Below, in pieces: positions 41,154 through 50,606 of a stretch of DNA of 64,000 bases. Position numbers and translations under genes: made by a program. Source of the DNA: Kozakia baliensis. Its GTDB lineage: Bacteria > Pseudomonadota > Alphaproteobacteria > Acetobacterales > Acetobacteraceae. The DNA lies in NCBI RefSeq assembly GCF_001787335.1, contig NZ_CP014674.1, positions 690,501-754,500 of the forward strand, read 5' to 3'. Below the pieces are notes generated by a model, which was given only the letters and a program-made list of their open reading frames with translations, was not told where the DNA came from and ran no database searches. Position 1 is the first letter of the stretch. Every line of letters starts with the position of its first letter.

Positions 41154-43418
41154 ATGTCGGAAGTCCTTCCTCAATCTGAAAAAACCGAAAAGACACCCTA
41201 CGTAGCGCCTTCTATCAACGGCCTTTTGCGCCGGATAGAAAGCTACGATCCGGCAGCCGATCTGGACATGATCCGCCGCGCCTATGCGGTGGCCGAACAG
41301 GCCCATCGCGAGCAAGCGCGTGATAATGGCGAGCCTTATATTATTCACCCGATTGCGGTAGCGAATATCCTCGCCGGTTTCCGCATGGATGCGACGACCA
41401 TCGCGGTCGGCCTTTTGCACGATACGGTGGAAGATACTGGCGTCACGCACGCTTCGTTGCGGGCGGATTTCGGCGAGGAAATCGCTAGTCTTGTGGATGG
41501 CGTCACCAAGCTGACGCGGCTGGAACTCCAATCGGACCGCACCAAGCAGGCCGAGAATTTCCGCAAGCTCGTCCTTGCGATGTCGCGCGATATCCGCGTT
41601 CTGATCGTAAAGCTGGCGGATCGTCTTCACAATATGCGGACGTTGCATTATGTGCAGCGTCAGGACCGGCGTCAGCGGATCGCGCGTGAGACGATGGATA
41701 TCTACGCGCCCCTGGCCGAGCGTATCGGCATGGATCGCGTCAAAACCGAGCTGCAAAATCTGTCTTTCGCGCAATTGGAGCCGGAAGCGGATGCGACGAT
41801 TCGCGCGCGCTTGAACTTCCTGCGCGGGCATGGCGCGGATGTGATCGAGCAAGTGCGTAAGGAATTGACGGAACTTTGCGTCGAAGCTGGGTTGCCAGAG
41901 GTCGAGGTGACGGGGCGAGAAAAATCGCCTTATTCGATCTGGGCCAAGATGCAGAAGCGCAATGTGGCGTTCGAGCAGCTCTCCGATATCATGGCGTTTC
42001 GTGTGCTCGTGCCCTCGCGCGATGCTTGTTACATCGCTCTCGGCGCAATCCACGGCGCTTACCCAACGATCGCCGGGCGGTTCAAAGATTATATCTCCAC
42101 CCCTAAATCGAACGGATATCAAAGTCTTCATACTGGGGTGACGCTGCGCCATCCGCGTAACCAGAAGATCGAAGTGCAGATCAGAACATCTGAAATGCAC
42201 GATCTGGCTGAAAACGGCGTGGCGGCGCATTGGGCTTATAAAGAACGCCCTGGAGCCGTGGCTTCGGAAACGGAAGTCGTCGCGCTCGGGCTCAATAAGC
42301 TGCGCTGGGTTCAGGATCTTTTGGAAATCCTGGAAGATTCCGGCGCACCGGATGAGTTCCTCGAAAATACCAAGCTGGAGCTATACCAGGATCAGGTTTT
42401 CTGCTTCACGCCGAAAGGGCAGCTTATTTCGCTGCCGCGTGGCGCGACGCCGATCGATTTCGCTTATGCCGTCCATAGCCAAGTCGGCGATGCGTGCGTG
42501 GGCGCGAAGATCAATGGGCGGTTGATGCCGCTACGGCATGAACTTCAGAACGGCGATCAGGTCGAGATCATGACCGCGCGCGGCGGCACGCCGTCCGCCT
42601 CGTGGGAGCGCTTCGTCGTTACCGGCAAGGCGCGTGCGCGTATTCGCCGCCACGTCGCATTGCAGCAGCGTCAGGTCAATATCGATAATGGGCGCACGGC
42701 GCTGGCCAAGGCTTTCCGACAGGAGGGCGCCGATGGCAGCGAAAAGGTGCTGGAAAGCATTCTGCGCGATTTGCGCCAGGCAACCGTCGAGGATCTTTAC
42801 GTCGCTGTTGGTAATGGACAGATCGGCCCGCGCGATGTGGTCAACACGGCCTACCCCGAGCTGCGTCAGGCGCCACGCGCGCCGCGAATGGTGCCGGGAC
42901 TTTCGCCTCGGATTGGGTCGAGCGCGCATCACGCAGCGGGACGCGCTTCGGGCGCAGGGTCCGTTCTCACGGGTGTCGGGGCGGGGATTTCCACGCATTT
43001 CGCAGGATGCTGCCACCCTCTGCCGGGAGACCCGATCGTCGGCATCATCGCGCAAGGGAAGGGCATTACCGTTCATACGCGGCAATGCCAGAATTTGGCC
43101 GGTTTCTCGTCCAGCCCTGAGCGTTTCCTCGAAATCGATTGGGATTATGACGTGCTGGCCAAGAGCGGCCAAAACGCACCGCATATCGGGCGTGTAAGCG
43201 TAATCGCCGCCAATGAGCCTGCAGTTTTGGCGACGTTGACCAATACGGCATCCAAGCATCATGGCGGGGTCGTCAATCTGCGCATCGTCAACCGCCAGTT
43301 GGATTTCATGGAAATTCTTGTTGATCTCGAAGTGCGTGACCTGCGGCATCTCTCTGCGATGATTGCAGCGCTGCGTGCGGCGCAGGGCGTCATGCAGGTC
43401 GAGCGCGCGAGGAACTGA
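41154..43418 (+). CDS. rsh: Bifunctional (p)ppGpp synthetase/hydrolase
   Basis: This 754-residue RelA/SpoT homolog has an HD hydrolase domain (about residues 45-200; HPIAVANIL, VGLLHDTVEDTG, an intact HD site), a synthetase domain (about 240-350; FEQLSDIMAFRVLV, KSNGYQSLHTGV), a TGS domain (about 400-460; VFCFTPKGQLISLPRGATPIDFAYAVH) and a C-terminal ACT domain. Both activities are probably present, as in most single-RSH alphaproteobacteria. It controls the stringent response. The ATG follows rpoZ by 57 bases. Confidence 0.95.
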   Translation: MSEVLPQSEKTEKTPYVAPSINGLLRRIESYDPAADLDMIRRAYAVAEQAHREQARDNGEPYIIHPIAVANILAGFRMDATTIAVGLLHDTVEDTGVTHASLRADFGEEIASLVDGVTKLTRLELQSDRTKQAENFRKLVLAMSRDIRVLIVKLADRLHNMRTLHYVQRQDRRQRIARETMDIYAPLAERIGMDRVKTELQNLSFAQLEPEADATIRARLNFLRGHGADVIEQVRKELTELCVEAGLPEVEVTGREKSPYSIWAKMQKRNVAFEQLSDIMAFRVLVPSRDACYIALGAIHGAYPTIAGRFKDYISTPKSNGYQSLHTGVTLRHPRNQKIEVQIRTSEMHDLAENGVAAHWAYKERPGAVASETEVVALGLNKLRWVQDLLEILEDSGAPDEFLENTKLELYQDQVFCFTPKGQLISLPRGATPIDFAYAVHSQVGDACVGAKINGRLMPLRHELQNGDQVEIMTARGGTPSASWERFVVTGKARARIRRHVALQQRQVNIDNGRTALAKAFRQEGADGSEKVLESILRDLRQATVEDLYVAVGNGQIGPRDVVNTAYPELRQAPRAPRMVPGLSPRIGSSAHHAAGRASGAGSVLTGVGAGISTHFAGCCHPLPGDPIVGIIAQGKGITVHTRQCQNLAGFSSSPERFLEIDWDYDVLAKSGQNAPHIGRVSVIAANEPAVLATLTNTASKHHGGVVNLRIVNRQLDFMEILVDLEVRDLRHLSAMIAALRAAQGVMQVERARN

Positions 43419-43423
43419 ATTCC

Positions 43424-43834
43424 ATGATTATCGGGGTCGGTTCCGATTTATGCGATATTCGGCGTGTCGAGCGGGTACTGGCGCGGTTTGGCGAGCGTTT
43501 TCTGGAGCGGGCCTTCACGCCGTTGGAGCGTGCTTACGCTGAGCGACGGCAGGGCGATGCCCGCCTTGGCACATACGCCAAACGTTGGGCTGCGAAAGAG
43601 GCCTGCGCCAAGGCGTTGGGCACCGGCTTTTCGCAAGGCGTGTTTCTTCAGGATATCGGCGTCGTCAATCGTCCAAGCGGCGCGCCGACATTGGCGCTGC
43701 AAGGCAATGCGTTGGAGATTTTGCGCCGTCTGACACCAGAAAATTCTGTGTCCGATTTGCAACTTAGCCTTACGGATGAGCATCCTTACGCCCTGGCGCA
43801 TGTCATCATTCAGGCGCTTCCACGCTCTGACTGA
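43424..43834 (+). CDS. acpS: Holo-[acyl-carrier-protein] synthase
   Basis: The enzyme attaches phosphopantetheine from CoA to ACP. The 136-residue protein has MIIGVGSDLCDIRRVE (Mg-binding Asp) and RWAAKEACAKALGTG, the two signatures of AcpS. It is 5 bases after rsh. Confidence 0.94.
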   Translation: MIIGVGSDLCDIRRVERVLARFGERFLERAFTPLERAYAERRQGDARLGTYAKRWAAKEACAKALGTGFSQGVFLQDIGVVNRPSGAPTLALQGNALEILRRLTPENSVSDLQLSLTDEHPYALAHVIIQALPRSD

Positions 43835-43869
43835 TCGCACCGTATCGCCAAATCGGCATCGGTTGCGCT

Positions 43870-44676
43870 ATGAGCGGTGGCATGACCCAAAACAATGCCT
43901 CTGAATCTCCTGCCGAGAAGTCTCAAGACACGCCAATGGAAACGGTGCGTTTCATCGTTTTATGGCTGGTAGTGATATTCGGCGTGCGGTCTTTTATTGT
44001 CGAGCCGTTCAATATTCCTTCCGGATCGATGATTCCGACTTTGCAAGTGGGCGATTTCGTCGCCGTCACAAAATATAGTTACGGCTATTCACGCTTTTCG
44101 ATGCCTTTCTCTCCGCATCTGTTCGATGGGCGGATTTTCTTCAGCACGCCTCATCGTGGAGATGTTGCGGTCTTTCGGTTCACCAAAGATACGTCCGTCG
44201 ATTACATCAAGCGCATCGTCGGGCTTCCGGGCGATCATATTCAGGTGCGTGCGGGCGAACTCTACATCAATGGAGAGAAGGTGCCCCGCCGCTCCTTGGG
44301 CGTTTACTCGGCCTATGATGAAAACCGCACGAGGCTACAGGGCATGCGCTATCTCGAAACCTTGCCGGGCAGCAACGGCCGTCAACCGGTTCAGCATCAG
44401 ATTCTCAAATTGACGGATGACGGGCAGCAGAACGACACGCCGGAATATGTCGTTCCTGACGATTCTTTCTTCGCGATGGGTGATGACCGGGACGACAGCG
44501 CCGATAGCCGCTTCCAGGGAGACGATCCGGAGGATCTTGGTTACGTGCCGATGCAAAATCTGGTGGGTCGAGCACAGTTTATTTTCCTGTCATACGATGC
44601 GCGCCATCCGATCTGGCAGTTCTGGCAATGGCCGATGGAAGTTCGTTGGTCGCGCCTCTTTTCGTTGGTGCGTTGA
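43870..44676 (+). CDS. lepB: Signal peptidase I
   Basis: This membrane protease removes signal peptides from exported proteins. The 268-residue protein has one N-terminal span (FIVLWLVVIFGVRSFIV), catalytic Ser in FNIPSGSMIPTL (S53), catalytic Lys in KRIVGLPGD (K114), and the GDDRDDSADSR box D/E region. A second ATG at 43882 is an alternative start. The gene order acpS-lepB-rnc-era is standard in alphaproteobacteria. Confidence 0.95.
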   Translation: MSGGMTQNNASESPAEKSQDTPMETVRFIVLWLVVIFGVRSFIVEPFNIPSGSMIPTLQVGDFVAVTKYSYGYSRFSMPFSPHLFDGRIFFSTPHRGDVAVFRFTKDTSVDYIKRIVGLPGDHIQVRAGELYINGEKVPRRSLGVYSAYDENRTRLQGMRYLETLPGSNGRQPVQHQILKLTDDGQQNDTPEYVVPDDSFFAMGDDRDDSADSRFQGDDPEDLGYVPMQNLVGRAQFIFLSYDARHPIWQFWQWPMEVRWSRLFSLVR

Positions 44677-44685
44677 GTCGAGCGC

Positions 44686-45435
44686 ATGGCGGAATTAGAC
44701 GAAATTTTGGAGCGCCTACAGCATCAGCTTGGACATCGTTTCATCCAAAAACACCTACTTGAGCAGGCGTTAACCCATCGTTCCGCCGTGGCGGGGCGGC
44801 ATCATCGCCGTGGCGGTAAAAAGCCTTCGCAACCTTTGGCGACAACCTCCAACGAACGTTTGGAATTCGTTGGGGACCGTGTTTTGGGGTTGTTGATGGC
44901 GGAATGGCTTTTGGAGCATTTTCCAAAAGAGCCAGAGGGCGCGCTTGGCCCGCGCCATGCCTATCTGGTATCGCGGAACGCGCTGGCGCCTATTGCGGAA
45001 AAAATTGGCGTTTCCGAAGCTTTGCGTATCGCCGCGCATGAGGAGCAGGCCAATATCCGCCAGTTGGCCAATGTCTTGGCGGATGCGATGGAAGCGCTGC
45101 TGGGTGCGCTCTATCTCGATGCGGGGCTTGAACCGGCACGGCGTTTCGTGCGCAAGCATTGGTCTGACGCCATGAAGTCGCAGATCGAGCCGCCTAAAGA
45201 TCCAAAGACGGCGTTGCAGGAATGGGTGCTGGCGCGTGGCCAGATTCTCCCTAATTATGAGACGCAGTCCATGGAGGGGCCATCTCACGCGCCGCGCTTT
45301 ACGGTGACGGTGACGGCGATGGGGCGCAGCGGCGTTGGGGTTGCCGGAAGCAAGCGACTGGCGGAGAGCGCAGCGGCATCGGACCTGCTGCGTCAATTGA
45401 ACCGTGGCCATATGGCCGCGAAGGAGAAAAAATGA
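44686..45435 (+). CDS. rnc: Ribonuclease III
   Basis: The enzyme cuts double-stranded RNA, including rRNA precursors. The 249-residue protein has the signature NERLEFVGDRVLGLLMAEWL (catalytic Glu/Asp) and NVLADAMEALLGALYLDAG, then a C-terminal dsRNA-binding domain (DPKTALQEWVLARGQILPNY ... AAASDLLRQL). The stop overlaps the era start (ATGA). Confidence 0.95.
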   Translation: MAELDEILERLQHQLGHRFIQKHLLEQALTHRSAVAGRHHRRGGKKPSQPLATTSNERLEFVGDRVLGLLMAEWLLEHFPKEPEGALGPRHAYLVSRNALAPIAEKIGVSEALRIAAHEEQANIRQLANVLADAMEALLGALYLDAGLEPARRFVRKHWSDAMKSQIEPPKDPKTALQEWVLARGQILPNYETQSMEGPSHAPRFTVTVTAMGRSGVGVAGSKRLAESAAASDLLRQLNRGHMAAKEKK

Positions 45436-46322
45436 CCACAAGATGCGGCTTCGTCGCCCTGGTCGGCGCGCCCAATGCGGGCAAATCCACTTTGCTCAAC
45501 CGCATGACGGGAGCAAAACTTTCCATCGTCAGCCCAAAAGCGCAGACGACGCGTTTTCGTGTGTTGGGCATTCTTATGCGTGCCAGCACGCAAATCCTGC
45601 TCGTCGATACGCCGGGTATCTTCAAGCCGCGTCGTAAACTCGATCGCGCCATGGTCGCTGCCGCCTGGACCGGTTCGCAGGATGCGGACATCACGCTGTT
45701 GTTGGTGGATGCAAAGGCGGGCTTGCGGGACGAGGCGCGCGCCGTGGTGGAAACGCTGGCCAAGCAAAAACGTCGCGTGTGGCTGATTTTGAACAAAACC
45801 GATCTCGTCGGCCCGGCGCAGCTTTTGCCGCTGACGAAAGAAATTTCCGGCATGTTGACGGTCGAGCATGTGTTCATGCTGAGCGCGCGTTCCGGCGATG
45901 GCGTGGAAGATTTACTGGATCGTTTAGCCGCCGAATTGCCGGAAGGGCCGTATCTCTATCCTGAAGACGATCTGACCGATCTGCCTGACCGTCTTTTGGC
46001 GGCCGAATTGGTGCGCGAGCAAATTTTTATGCAAACGCATGAAGAAATTCCCTACCAGGCCACCGTCGAAACTGAAACGTTCAAAGAGCGTCCGGACGGC
46101 TCGGTGAGAATCGACGCGACGATTTACGTTTCACGCCCGGGCCATAAAGCTATTTTGATTGGTGAGGGTGGCCGAAAAATTCGGAGCATCGGCGAAAAAG
46201 CGCGTTTGGATTTATCGCGGCTTCTCGGGCGCTCGTGCCATCTGTTTCTCAATGTGCGCGAGCGTGCGGGTTGGGATGAGGAACGTGCCCGTCTACGCGC
46301 GATTGGACTGGACGACGCCTGA
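45432..46322 (+). CDS. era: GTPase Era
   Basis: Era is a GTPase for 16S rRNA maturation and 30S assembly. The 296-residue protein has G1 GAPNAGKSTLLNRM, G3 DTPGI, G4 NKTDLV, and a KH domain (GHKAILIGEGGRKIRSIGEKARLDLSRL). It is coupled to rnc by ATGA. Confidence 0.95.
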   Translation: MTTRCGFVALVGAPNAGKSTLLNRMTGAKLSIVSPKAQTTRFRVLGILMRASTQILLVDTPGIFKPRRKLDRAMVAAAWTGSQDADITLLLVDAKAGLRDEARAVVETLAKQKRRVWLILNKTDLVGPAQLLPLTKEISGMLTVEHVFMLSARSGDGVEDLLDRLAAELPEGPYLYPEDDLTDLPDRLLAAELVREQIFMQTHEEIPYQATVETETFKERPDGSVRIDATIYVSRPGHKAILIGEGGRKIRSIGEKARLDLSRLLGRSCHLFLNVRERAGWDEERARLRAIGLDDA

Positions 46323-46328
46323 CAGTGC

Positions 46329-46355
46329 TTGTGAGGATGCGGGCGCGTCTATAAA
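46329..46355 (+). promoter_or_regulatory. Possible promoter for pyrH-frr
   Basis: TTGTGA (46329-46334) and TATAAA (46350-46355) are 15 bases apart, in the 87-base era-pyrH gap. Good hexamers but short spacing. Confidence 0.35.
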
Positions 46356-46409
46356 GACAGGCACGCACAGATTATTCCGCTGGACGAGATTAAAGAGGCG
46401 ACAACCGAC

Positions 46410-47129
46410 ATGACCGAACCATACCGCCGTGTTCTGCTGAAGGTTTCCGGCGAAGCCCTGATGGGCAAAGGCTCATTTGGCATCGAACCGGCGATGGTGG
46501 ACATGATCGCCGCCGACGTCGCCGCCGTTTCCAAAGCGGGCGTGCAAGTCTCGTTGGTCATCGGCGGGGGCAATATCTTCCGTGGCGTCGCGGCGGCTGC
46601 AAAAGGCATGGATCGCGCCCAAGGCGATTATGCTGGAATGCTGGCGACGGTCATCAACGCCCTGATGCTGCAAAACGCTCTTGAGCGTGTCGATGTTGAT
46701 ACGCGCGTCATGTCCGCGATCCAAATGTCTTCGATCGCAGAACCCTATATCCGCCGTCGCGCTGTGCGGCACATGGAAAAGGGGCGCGTGGTGATCTTCG
46801 CTGCGGGCACGGGTAATCCGTTCTTTACGACCGATACCGCCGCAGCACTTCGCGCCAACGAGATGGAGTGCGATGCTCTGTTCAAGGGCACGCAGGTCGA
46901 TGGCGTTTATTCCGCCGATCCGCGCCGTGATCCGAATGCGACTCGTTATGACGAACTATCCTACATGGATGTGCTTTCGCGTGATTTGAACGTTATGGAT
47001 GCGGCCGCTATTTCGCTTGCGCGTGAAAATCGTTTGCCCATCGTCGTGTTTAACATTCATGCGCCCGGCGCTTTTGAACAAGTGCTGCGTGGCGAGGGAC
47101 GTTTTACGCGGATTGTCGAGACGAACTGA
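46410..47129 (+). CDS. pyrH: Uridylate kinase
   Basis: The enzyme phosphorylates UMP to UDP. The 239-residue protein has [51 protein letters not shown] and [15 protein letters not shown], all of the amino-acid-kinase-fold PyrH. GAGG precedes the ATG. It begins the pyrH-frr-uppS-cdsA-dxr-rseP unit. Confidence 0.95.
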   Translation: MTEPYRRVLLKVSGEALMGKGSFGIEPAMVDMIAADVAAVSKAGVQVSLVIGGGNIFRGVAAAAKGMDRAQGDYAGMLATVINALMLQNALERVDVDTRVMSAIQMSSIAEPYIRRRAVRHMEKGRVVIFAAGTGNPFFTTDTAAALRANEMECDALFKGTQVDGVYSADPRRDPNATRYDELSYMDVLSRDLNVMDAAAISLARENRLPIVVFNIHAPGAFEQVLRGEGRFTRIVETN

Positions 47130-47177
47130 ACTTAACGCGGCGCTCGTACGAGACTGTATTTTAAAGGAGAGAGGGCC

Positions 47178-47744
47178 ATGTCCGCCGACCTGAATACCCT
47201 TATCGAAGATCTGACACGCCGTATGGATGGGGCGCTGGAAAGCCTGCGTCGCGATCTGTCCGGTCTGCGCTCGGGGCGTGCCAGTCCGAACCTGCTGGAG
47301 CCGGTTCGTGTGGAAGCGTATGGCGGCGAGGTTCCTTTGTCGCAGGTTGGAACGGTGGCCGTTCCGGAGGCGCGTATGCTTACGGTTTCGGTTTGGGATC
47401 GTAGCCTGGTGGGCGCGATCGAACGTGCCATTCGCGATTCCGGCCTTGGCTTGAACCCTGCTGCGGATGGGCAGACGATTCGCGTTCCCATTCCGCAATT
47501 GACCGAAGAGCGCCGCAATGAATTGGCGCGTGCGGCAGGCCGGTATGCGGAAAATGCGAAAATCGCGGTGCGCGGTGTGCGTCGCGATGGCATGGATCAG
47601 TCCAAGACGCATGAAAAGAAGAGCGATATCAGCCAGGACGATCTGAAATCCTGGTCGGACGGCATCCAGAAACTGACGGACCAATACATTAAGCGTATCG
47701 ACGATATTTTCGCCGATAAGGAGCGTGAGATCAAACAGGTCTGA
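47178..47744 (+). CDS. frr: Ribosome recycling factor
   Basis: RRF splits post-termination ribosomes with EF-G. The 188-residue protein has [27 protein letters not shown] and [12 protein letters not shown]. An excellent ribosome-binding site (AAAGGAGAG) precedes the ATG. It follows pyrH by 48 bases. Confidence 0.95.
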   Translation: MSADLNTLIEDLTRRMDGALESLRRDLSGLRSGRASPNLLEPVRVEAYGGEVPLSQVGTVAVPEARMLTVSVWDRSLVGAIERAIRDSGLGLNPAADGQTIRVPIPQLTEERRNELARAAGRYAENAKIAVRGVRRDGMDQSKTHEKKSDISQDDLKSWSDGIQKLTDQYIKRIDDIFADKEREIKQV

Positions 47745-47751
47745 GCCTTTC

Positions 47752-48519
47752 GTGTCCGCTCCCAAAACTTACTTGAACGCCGTTTCGGCTGTGCCCGGCG
47801 CCACGCCCGTCCATGTTGCCGTTATCATGGATGGCAACGGGCGCTGGGCGCGCGCACGGAATTTCCCCGTCATGGCCGGCCATCGCGCCGGAGCGGAAGC
47901 CGTGCGTCGTTGCGTAAGGGGAGCGATCAATCACGGCGTGCGTTACCTCACGCTCTATGCGTTTTCTTCCGAGAATTGGCGCCGAACGCCGCAGGAGGTT
48001 GGTGATCTCACCACTTTGCTGCGTTTTTATCTGCGTCACAAAGTGGCCGAGCTGCATCGGGAAGGCGTAAGGCTTGTCGTGATCGGCGATGTCGGGCGGT
48101 TTGAATCGTCGTTGCGCGATGAAATCTCGCGTGCCGAAAAGCTGACCGCGCGCAATACGCGCCTTACGATGGTGCTCGCGCTTTCCTATGGCGCACGGGC
48201 GGATATCACCCGTGCTGCGCGTCTGATGGCGGAGGCAGCGATCCGGGGCGATCTCGACATCACCCAGGCGAATGAAAACGATCTTGCTCGTTTTCTACAG
48301 ACGCACCAATTTCCGGACCCGGATCTCGTGGTGCGCACCAGCGGCGAGAGACGTCTTTCCAATTTCCTGCTGTGGGAATCCGCTTACGCCGAACTGGCGT
48401 TTCTCGATGTGCTTTGGCCGGATTTCAACGAAGAACACTTCGCGGCGCTCATGGCTGACTTCGAAAGGCGTGAGCGTCGCTTCGGTGGCCGCGTGGAGCA
48501 TCGGACCGTCGCGCCGTGA
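47752..48519 (+). CDS. uppS: Undecaprenyl diphosphate synthase
   Basis: The cis-prenyltransferase makes the C55 lipid carrier of peptidoglycan and O-antigen. The 255-residue protein has HVAVIMDGNGRWARARN (catalytic Asp), GHRAGAEAVRR, TLYAFSSENWRR and DLVVRTSGERRLSNFLLWESAYAEL. I start it at the GTG at 47752; an in-frame start at 47725 would lie inside frr. Confidence 0.93.
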   Translation: MSAPKTYLNAVSAVPGATPVHVAVIMDGNGRWARARNFPVMAGHRAGAEAVRRCVRGAINHGVRYLTLYAFSSENWRRTPQEVGDLTTLLRFYLRHKVAELHREGVRLVVIGDVGRFESSLRDEISRAEKLTARNTRLTMVLALSYGARADITRAARLMAEAAIRGDLDITQANENDLARFLQTHQFPDPDLVVRTSGERRLSNFLLWESAYAELAFLDVLWPDFNEEHFAALMADFERRERRFGGRVEHRTVAP

Positions 48520-49385
48520 GCCAATCGCGCCAAAAGAATTGGCACGATCTCAGGCTCCGTCTGATATCGGCCGCGATCATCTTTCCCGTTGCTCTCCTCT
48601 GTATTATCGTCGGCGGCCCGATTTTCGATATCATGATCCTATTGGTCACTATTGGCATGGTACATGAAGGCGCGACGATGCTCGGCCAGAGATGGCAAGT
48701 AACGCGCACCAACTGGCGCGCGGCGCTGCTTCTGGCTTGGCCTGCCGTGGCGATTGTAGCGGCCTTGCGAGGGGAGTGGCGCGCCGCGCTGGGTGTGGCT
48801 TTTGTCGGGTTTATCTTCGGTCCTGCGCTTTGGGCCGTGCTCGCCGTGGCGATTATAGGCGGCCTGTCGCTTCTCTGGCTGCGGCATGTGCCCCAATTTG
48901 GCCTTGCTTCCGTTCTTTTCGTTATCTGCGTGGTTATCGCGAGCGATAGCTTCGCCTATCTGAGCGGCCGTATTTTCGGCGGCCCGAAACTAGCGCCTTC
49001 CATTTCTCCTGGGAAAACGCGCTCCGGTGCGTTGGGTGGCTTGCTTGGCGCTGGTTTGACGGGAGCTGTCGTGGCGTATGCTGTTTCACCTCCCACCGTT
49101 TTGGGTGGTTTCGTCTGGGGGGCGCTGCTTGGCATTTCGGCGCAATGCGGCGATCTGACGGAAAGCGCCGTCAAACGCCGCCTGGGCCTTAAAGATTCAG
49201 GCCGCTTGATTCCTGGGCATGGTGGCCTGTTGGATCGTTTCGATGGTTTGCTTGCCGCCGCGCCTCTTGCGGCGATTCTTTCCCTGGCCGTCATCGGACG
49301 GCCCTTCTGGTCGGATGGTCCGGCCGATTTGGTCCATGCACTGGTCAGCGTGCCTGTGGCCATCCTTCCCGCCAATTTCGGCTAA
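48516..49385 (+). CDS. cdsA: Phosphatidate cytidylyltransferase
   Basis: This integral membrane enzyme forms CDP-diacylglycerol for phospholipid synthesis. The 289-residue protein has many hydrophobic segments and the signature near the C-terminus, SAVKRRLGLKDSGRLIPGHG (S-x(2)-KR-x4-KD-x5-P-G-H-G) followed by DRFDGL. The GTG start overlaps the uppS stop (GTGA). Confidence 0.95.
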   Translation: MSQSRQKNWHDLRLRLISAAIIFPVALLCIIVGGPIFDIMILLVTIGMVHEGATMLGQRWQVTRTNWRAALLLAWPAVAIVAALRGEWRAALGVAFVGFIFGPALWAVLAVAIIGGLSLLWLRHVPQFGLASVLFVICVVIASDSFAYLSGRIFGGPKLAPSISPGKTRSGALGGLLGAGLTGAVVAYAVSPPTVLGGFVWGALLGISAQCGDLTESAVKRRLGLKDSGRLIPGHGGLLDRFDGLLAAAPLAAILSLAVIGRPFWSDGPADLVHALVSVPVAILPANFG

Positions 49386-49403
49386 GCTGGAGTGCTCGGC
49401 ACT

Positions 49404-50606
49404 ATGACTTCCGCCCCTCGTACCGTTACGGTTCTCGGTAGCACCGGGAGCATCGGTTGTTCGACCATCGATCTTCTTTTGGCCGAACCTGACCGTTTTC
49501 AGGTGCGCGCTCTTGTCGGCGGAAGAAACGTCAAGCTTCTGGCGGAACAGGCGAAGGCGTTGCGTGCTGAGTTGGCCGTGATCAATGACGAATCCTTAGC
49601 TGGAGAACTCGCAGCGCTTCTCTCGGGCACGGGAATTCGTTATGCGGCAGGGCGTAACGCCGTGCTTGAAGCCGCATCTATCCCGGCTGATTGGACAATG
49701 GCGGCCATTACCGGCGCTGCCGGACTGGAACCGACGCTCGCCTCGACGCGAAACGGGCGTTCCATCGCTCTTGCCAACAAAGAGGCATTGGTTTGCGCTG
49801 GGGACGTAATGCTGCGTGCGGTGCGCGATGCTGGGGCGACGCTGCTTCCGGTGGATTCCGAACATAACGCTATTTTCCAAAGCTTGGCTGGCAGTCCAAT
49901 TAAGGCGGTCGAGAAAATCATTCTTACGGCGTCAGGCGGTCCGTTCCGTTGCGCCTCACTTGAGACCATGCAGACGGCCACGCCGGAAATGGCGTTGAAG
50001 CACCCGACCTGGAGCATGGGGGCTAAAATCACGATCGATTCGGCGTCCATGGCCAATAAAGGCCTTGAAGTGATCGAAGCCGCACGTCTGTTCGATTTGG
50101 CGGAAGATCAGATCGATGTGCTGGTTCACCCTCAGTCCGCCGTGCATGGTCTCGTGCAGTTCCGCGATGGCAGTTTGCTGGCGCAACTCGGTGCACCCGA
50201 TATGCGCGTGCCGATCGCCAACACGCTGGCTTGGCCGGACCGTATGCAGACGAATGCGCCGCGTCTGGATCTGGCGGCGGTGGCGCGGTTAGATTTCGAA
50301 GCGCCTGACGAAGTTCGGTTTCCAGCATTGCGTTTGGCGCGGGAAGCCTTGCGCGCCGGGGGCGGTGCCCCCACCATATTCTCAGCGGCCAACGAGGTCG
50401 CTGTCGAGGCTTTCCTCAATCGCCGTATCGGCTTCCTGGGTATTGGCGACACCATCGCCTATGCCATGGAGAAGTTGGGCGCGCCGAAAGTCGATGATCT
50501 GAAAGCTGTGTTGCATTGGGATGCGCAAGGTCGGCGCGAAGCTGAAACGTTCATTGCCCGCGGCCAGCGCAATTCCGTCGAAGGAGTGGGTTTAGCCCAT
50601 GCATGA
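49404..50606 (+). CDS. dxr: 1-deoxy-D-xylulose 5-phosphate reductoisomerase
   Basis: The enzyme makes 2-C-methyl-D-erythritol-4-P in the MEP isoprenoid pathway. The 400-residue protein has VTVLGSTGSIGCSTIDLL (NADPH), LANKEALVCAGD, LPVDSEHNAIFQSL (metal/substrate), and LTASGGPFR. The ATG at 49404 is preferred to a GTG at 49392. It supplies precursors for UppS encoded two genes upstream. Confidence 0.95.
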   Translation: MTSAPRTVTVLGSTGSIGCSTIDLLLAEPDRFQVRALVGGRNVKLLAEQAKALRAELAVINDESLAGELAALLSGTGIRYAAGRNAVLEAASIPADWTMAAITGAAGLEPTLASTRNGRSIALANKEALVCAGDVMLRAVRDAGATLLPVDSEHNAIFQSLAGSPIKAVEKIILTASGGPFRCASLETMQTATPEMALKHPTWSMGAKITIDSASMANKGLEVIEAARLFDLAEDQIDVLVHPQSAVHGLVQFRDGSLLAQLGAPDMRVPIANTLAWPDRMQTNAPRLDLAAVARLDFEAPDEVRFPALRLAREALRAGGGAPTIFSAANEVAVEAFLNRRIGFLGIGDTIAYAMEKLGAPKVDDLKAVLHWDAQGRREAETFIARGQRNSVEGVGLAHA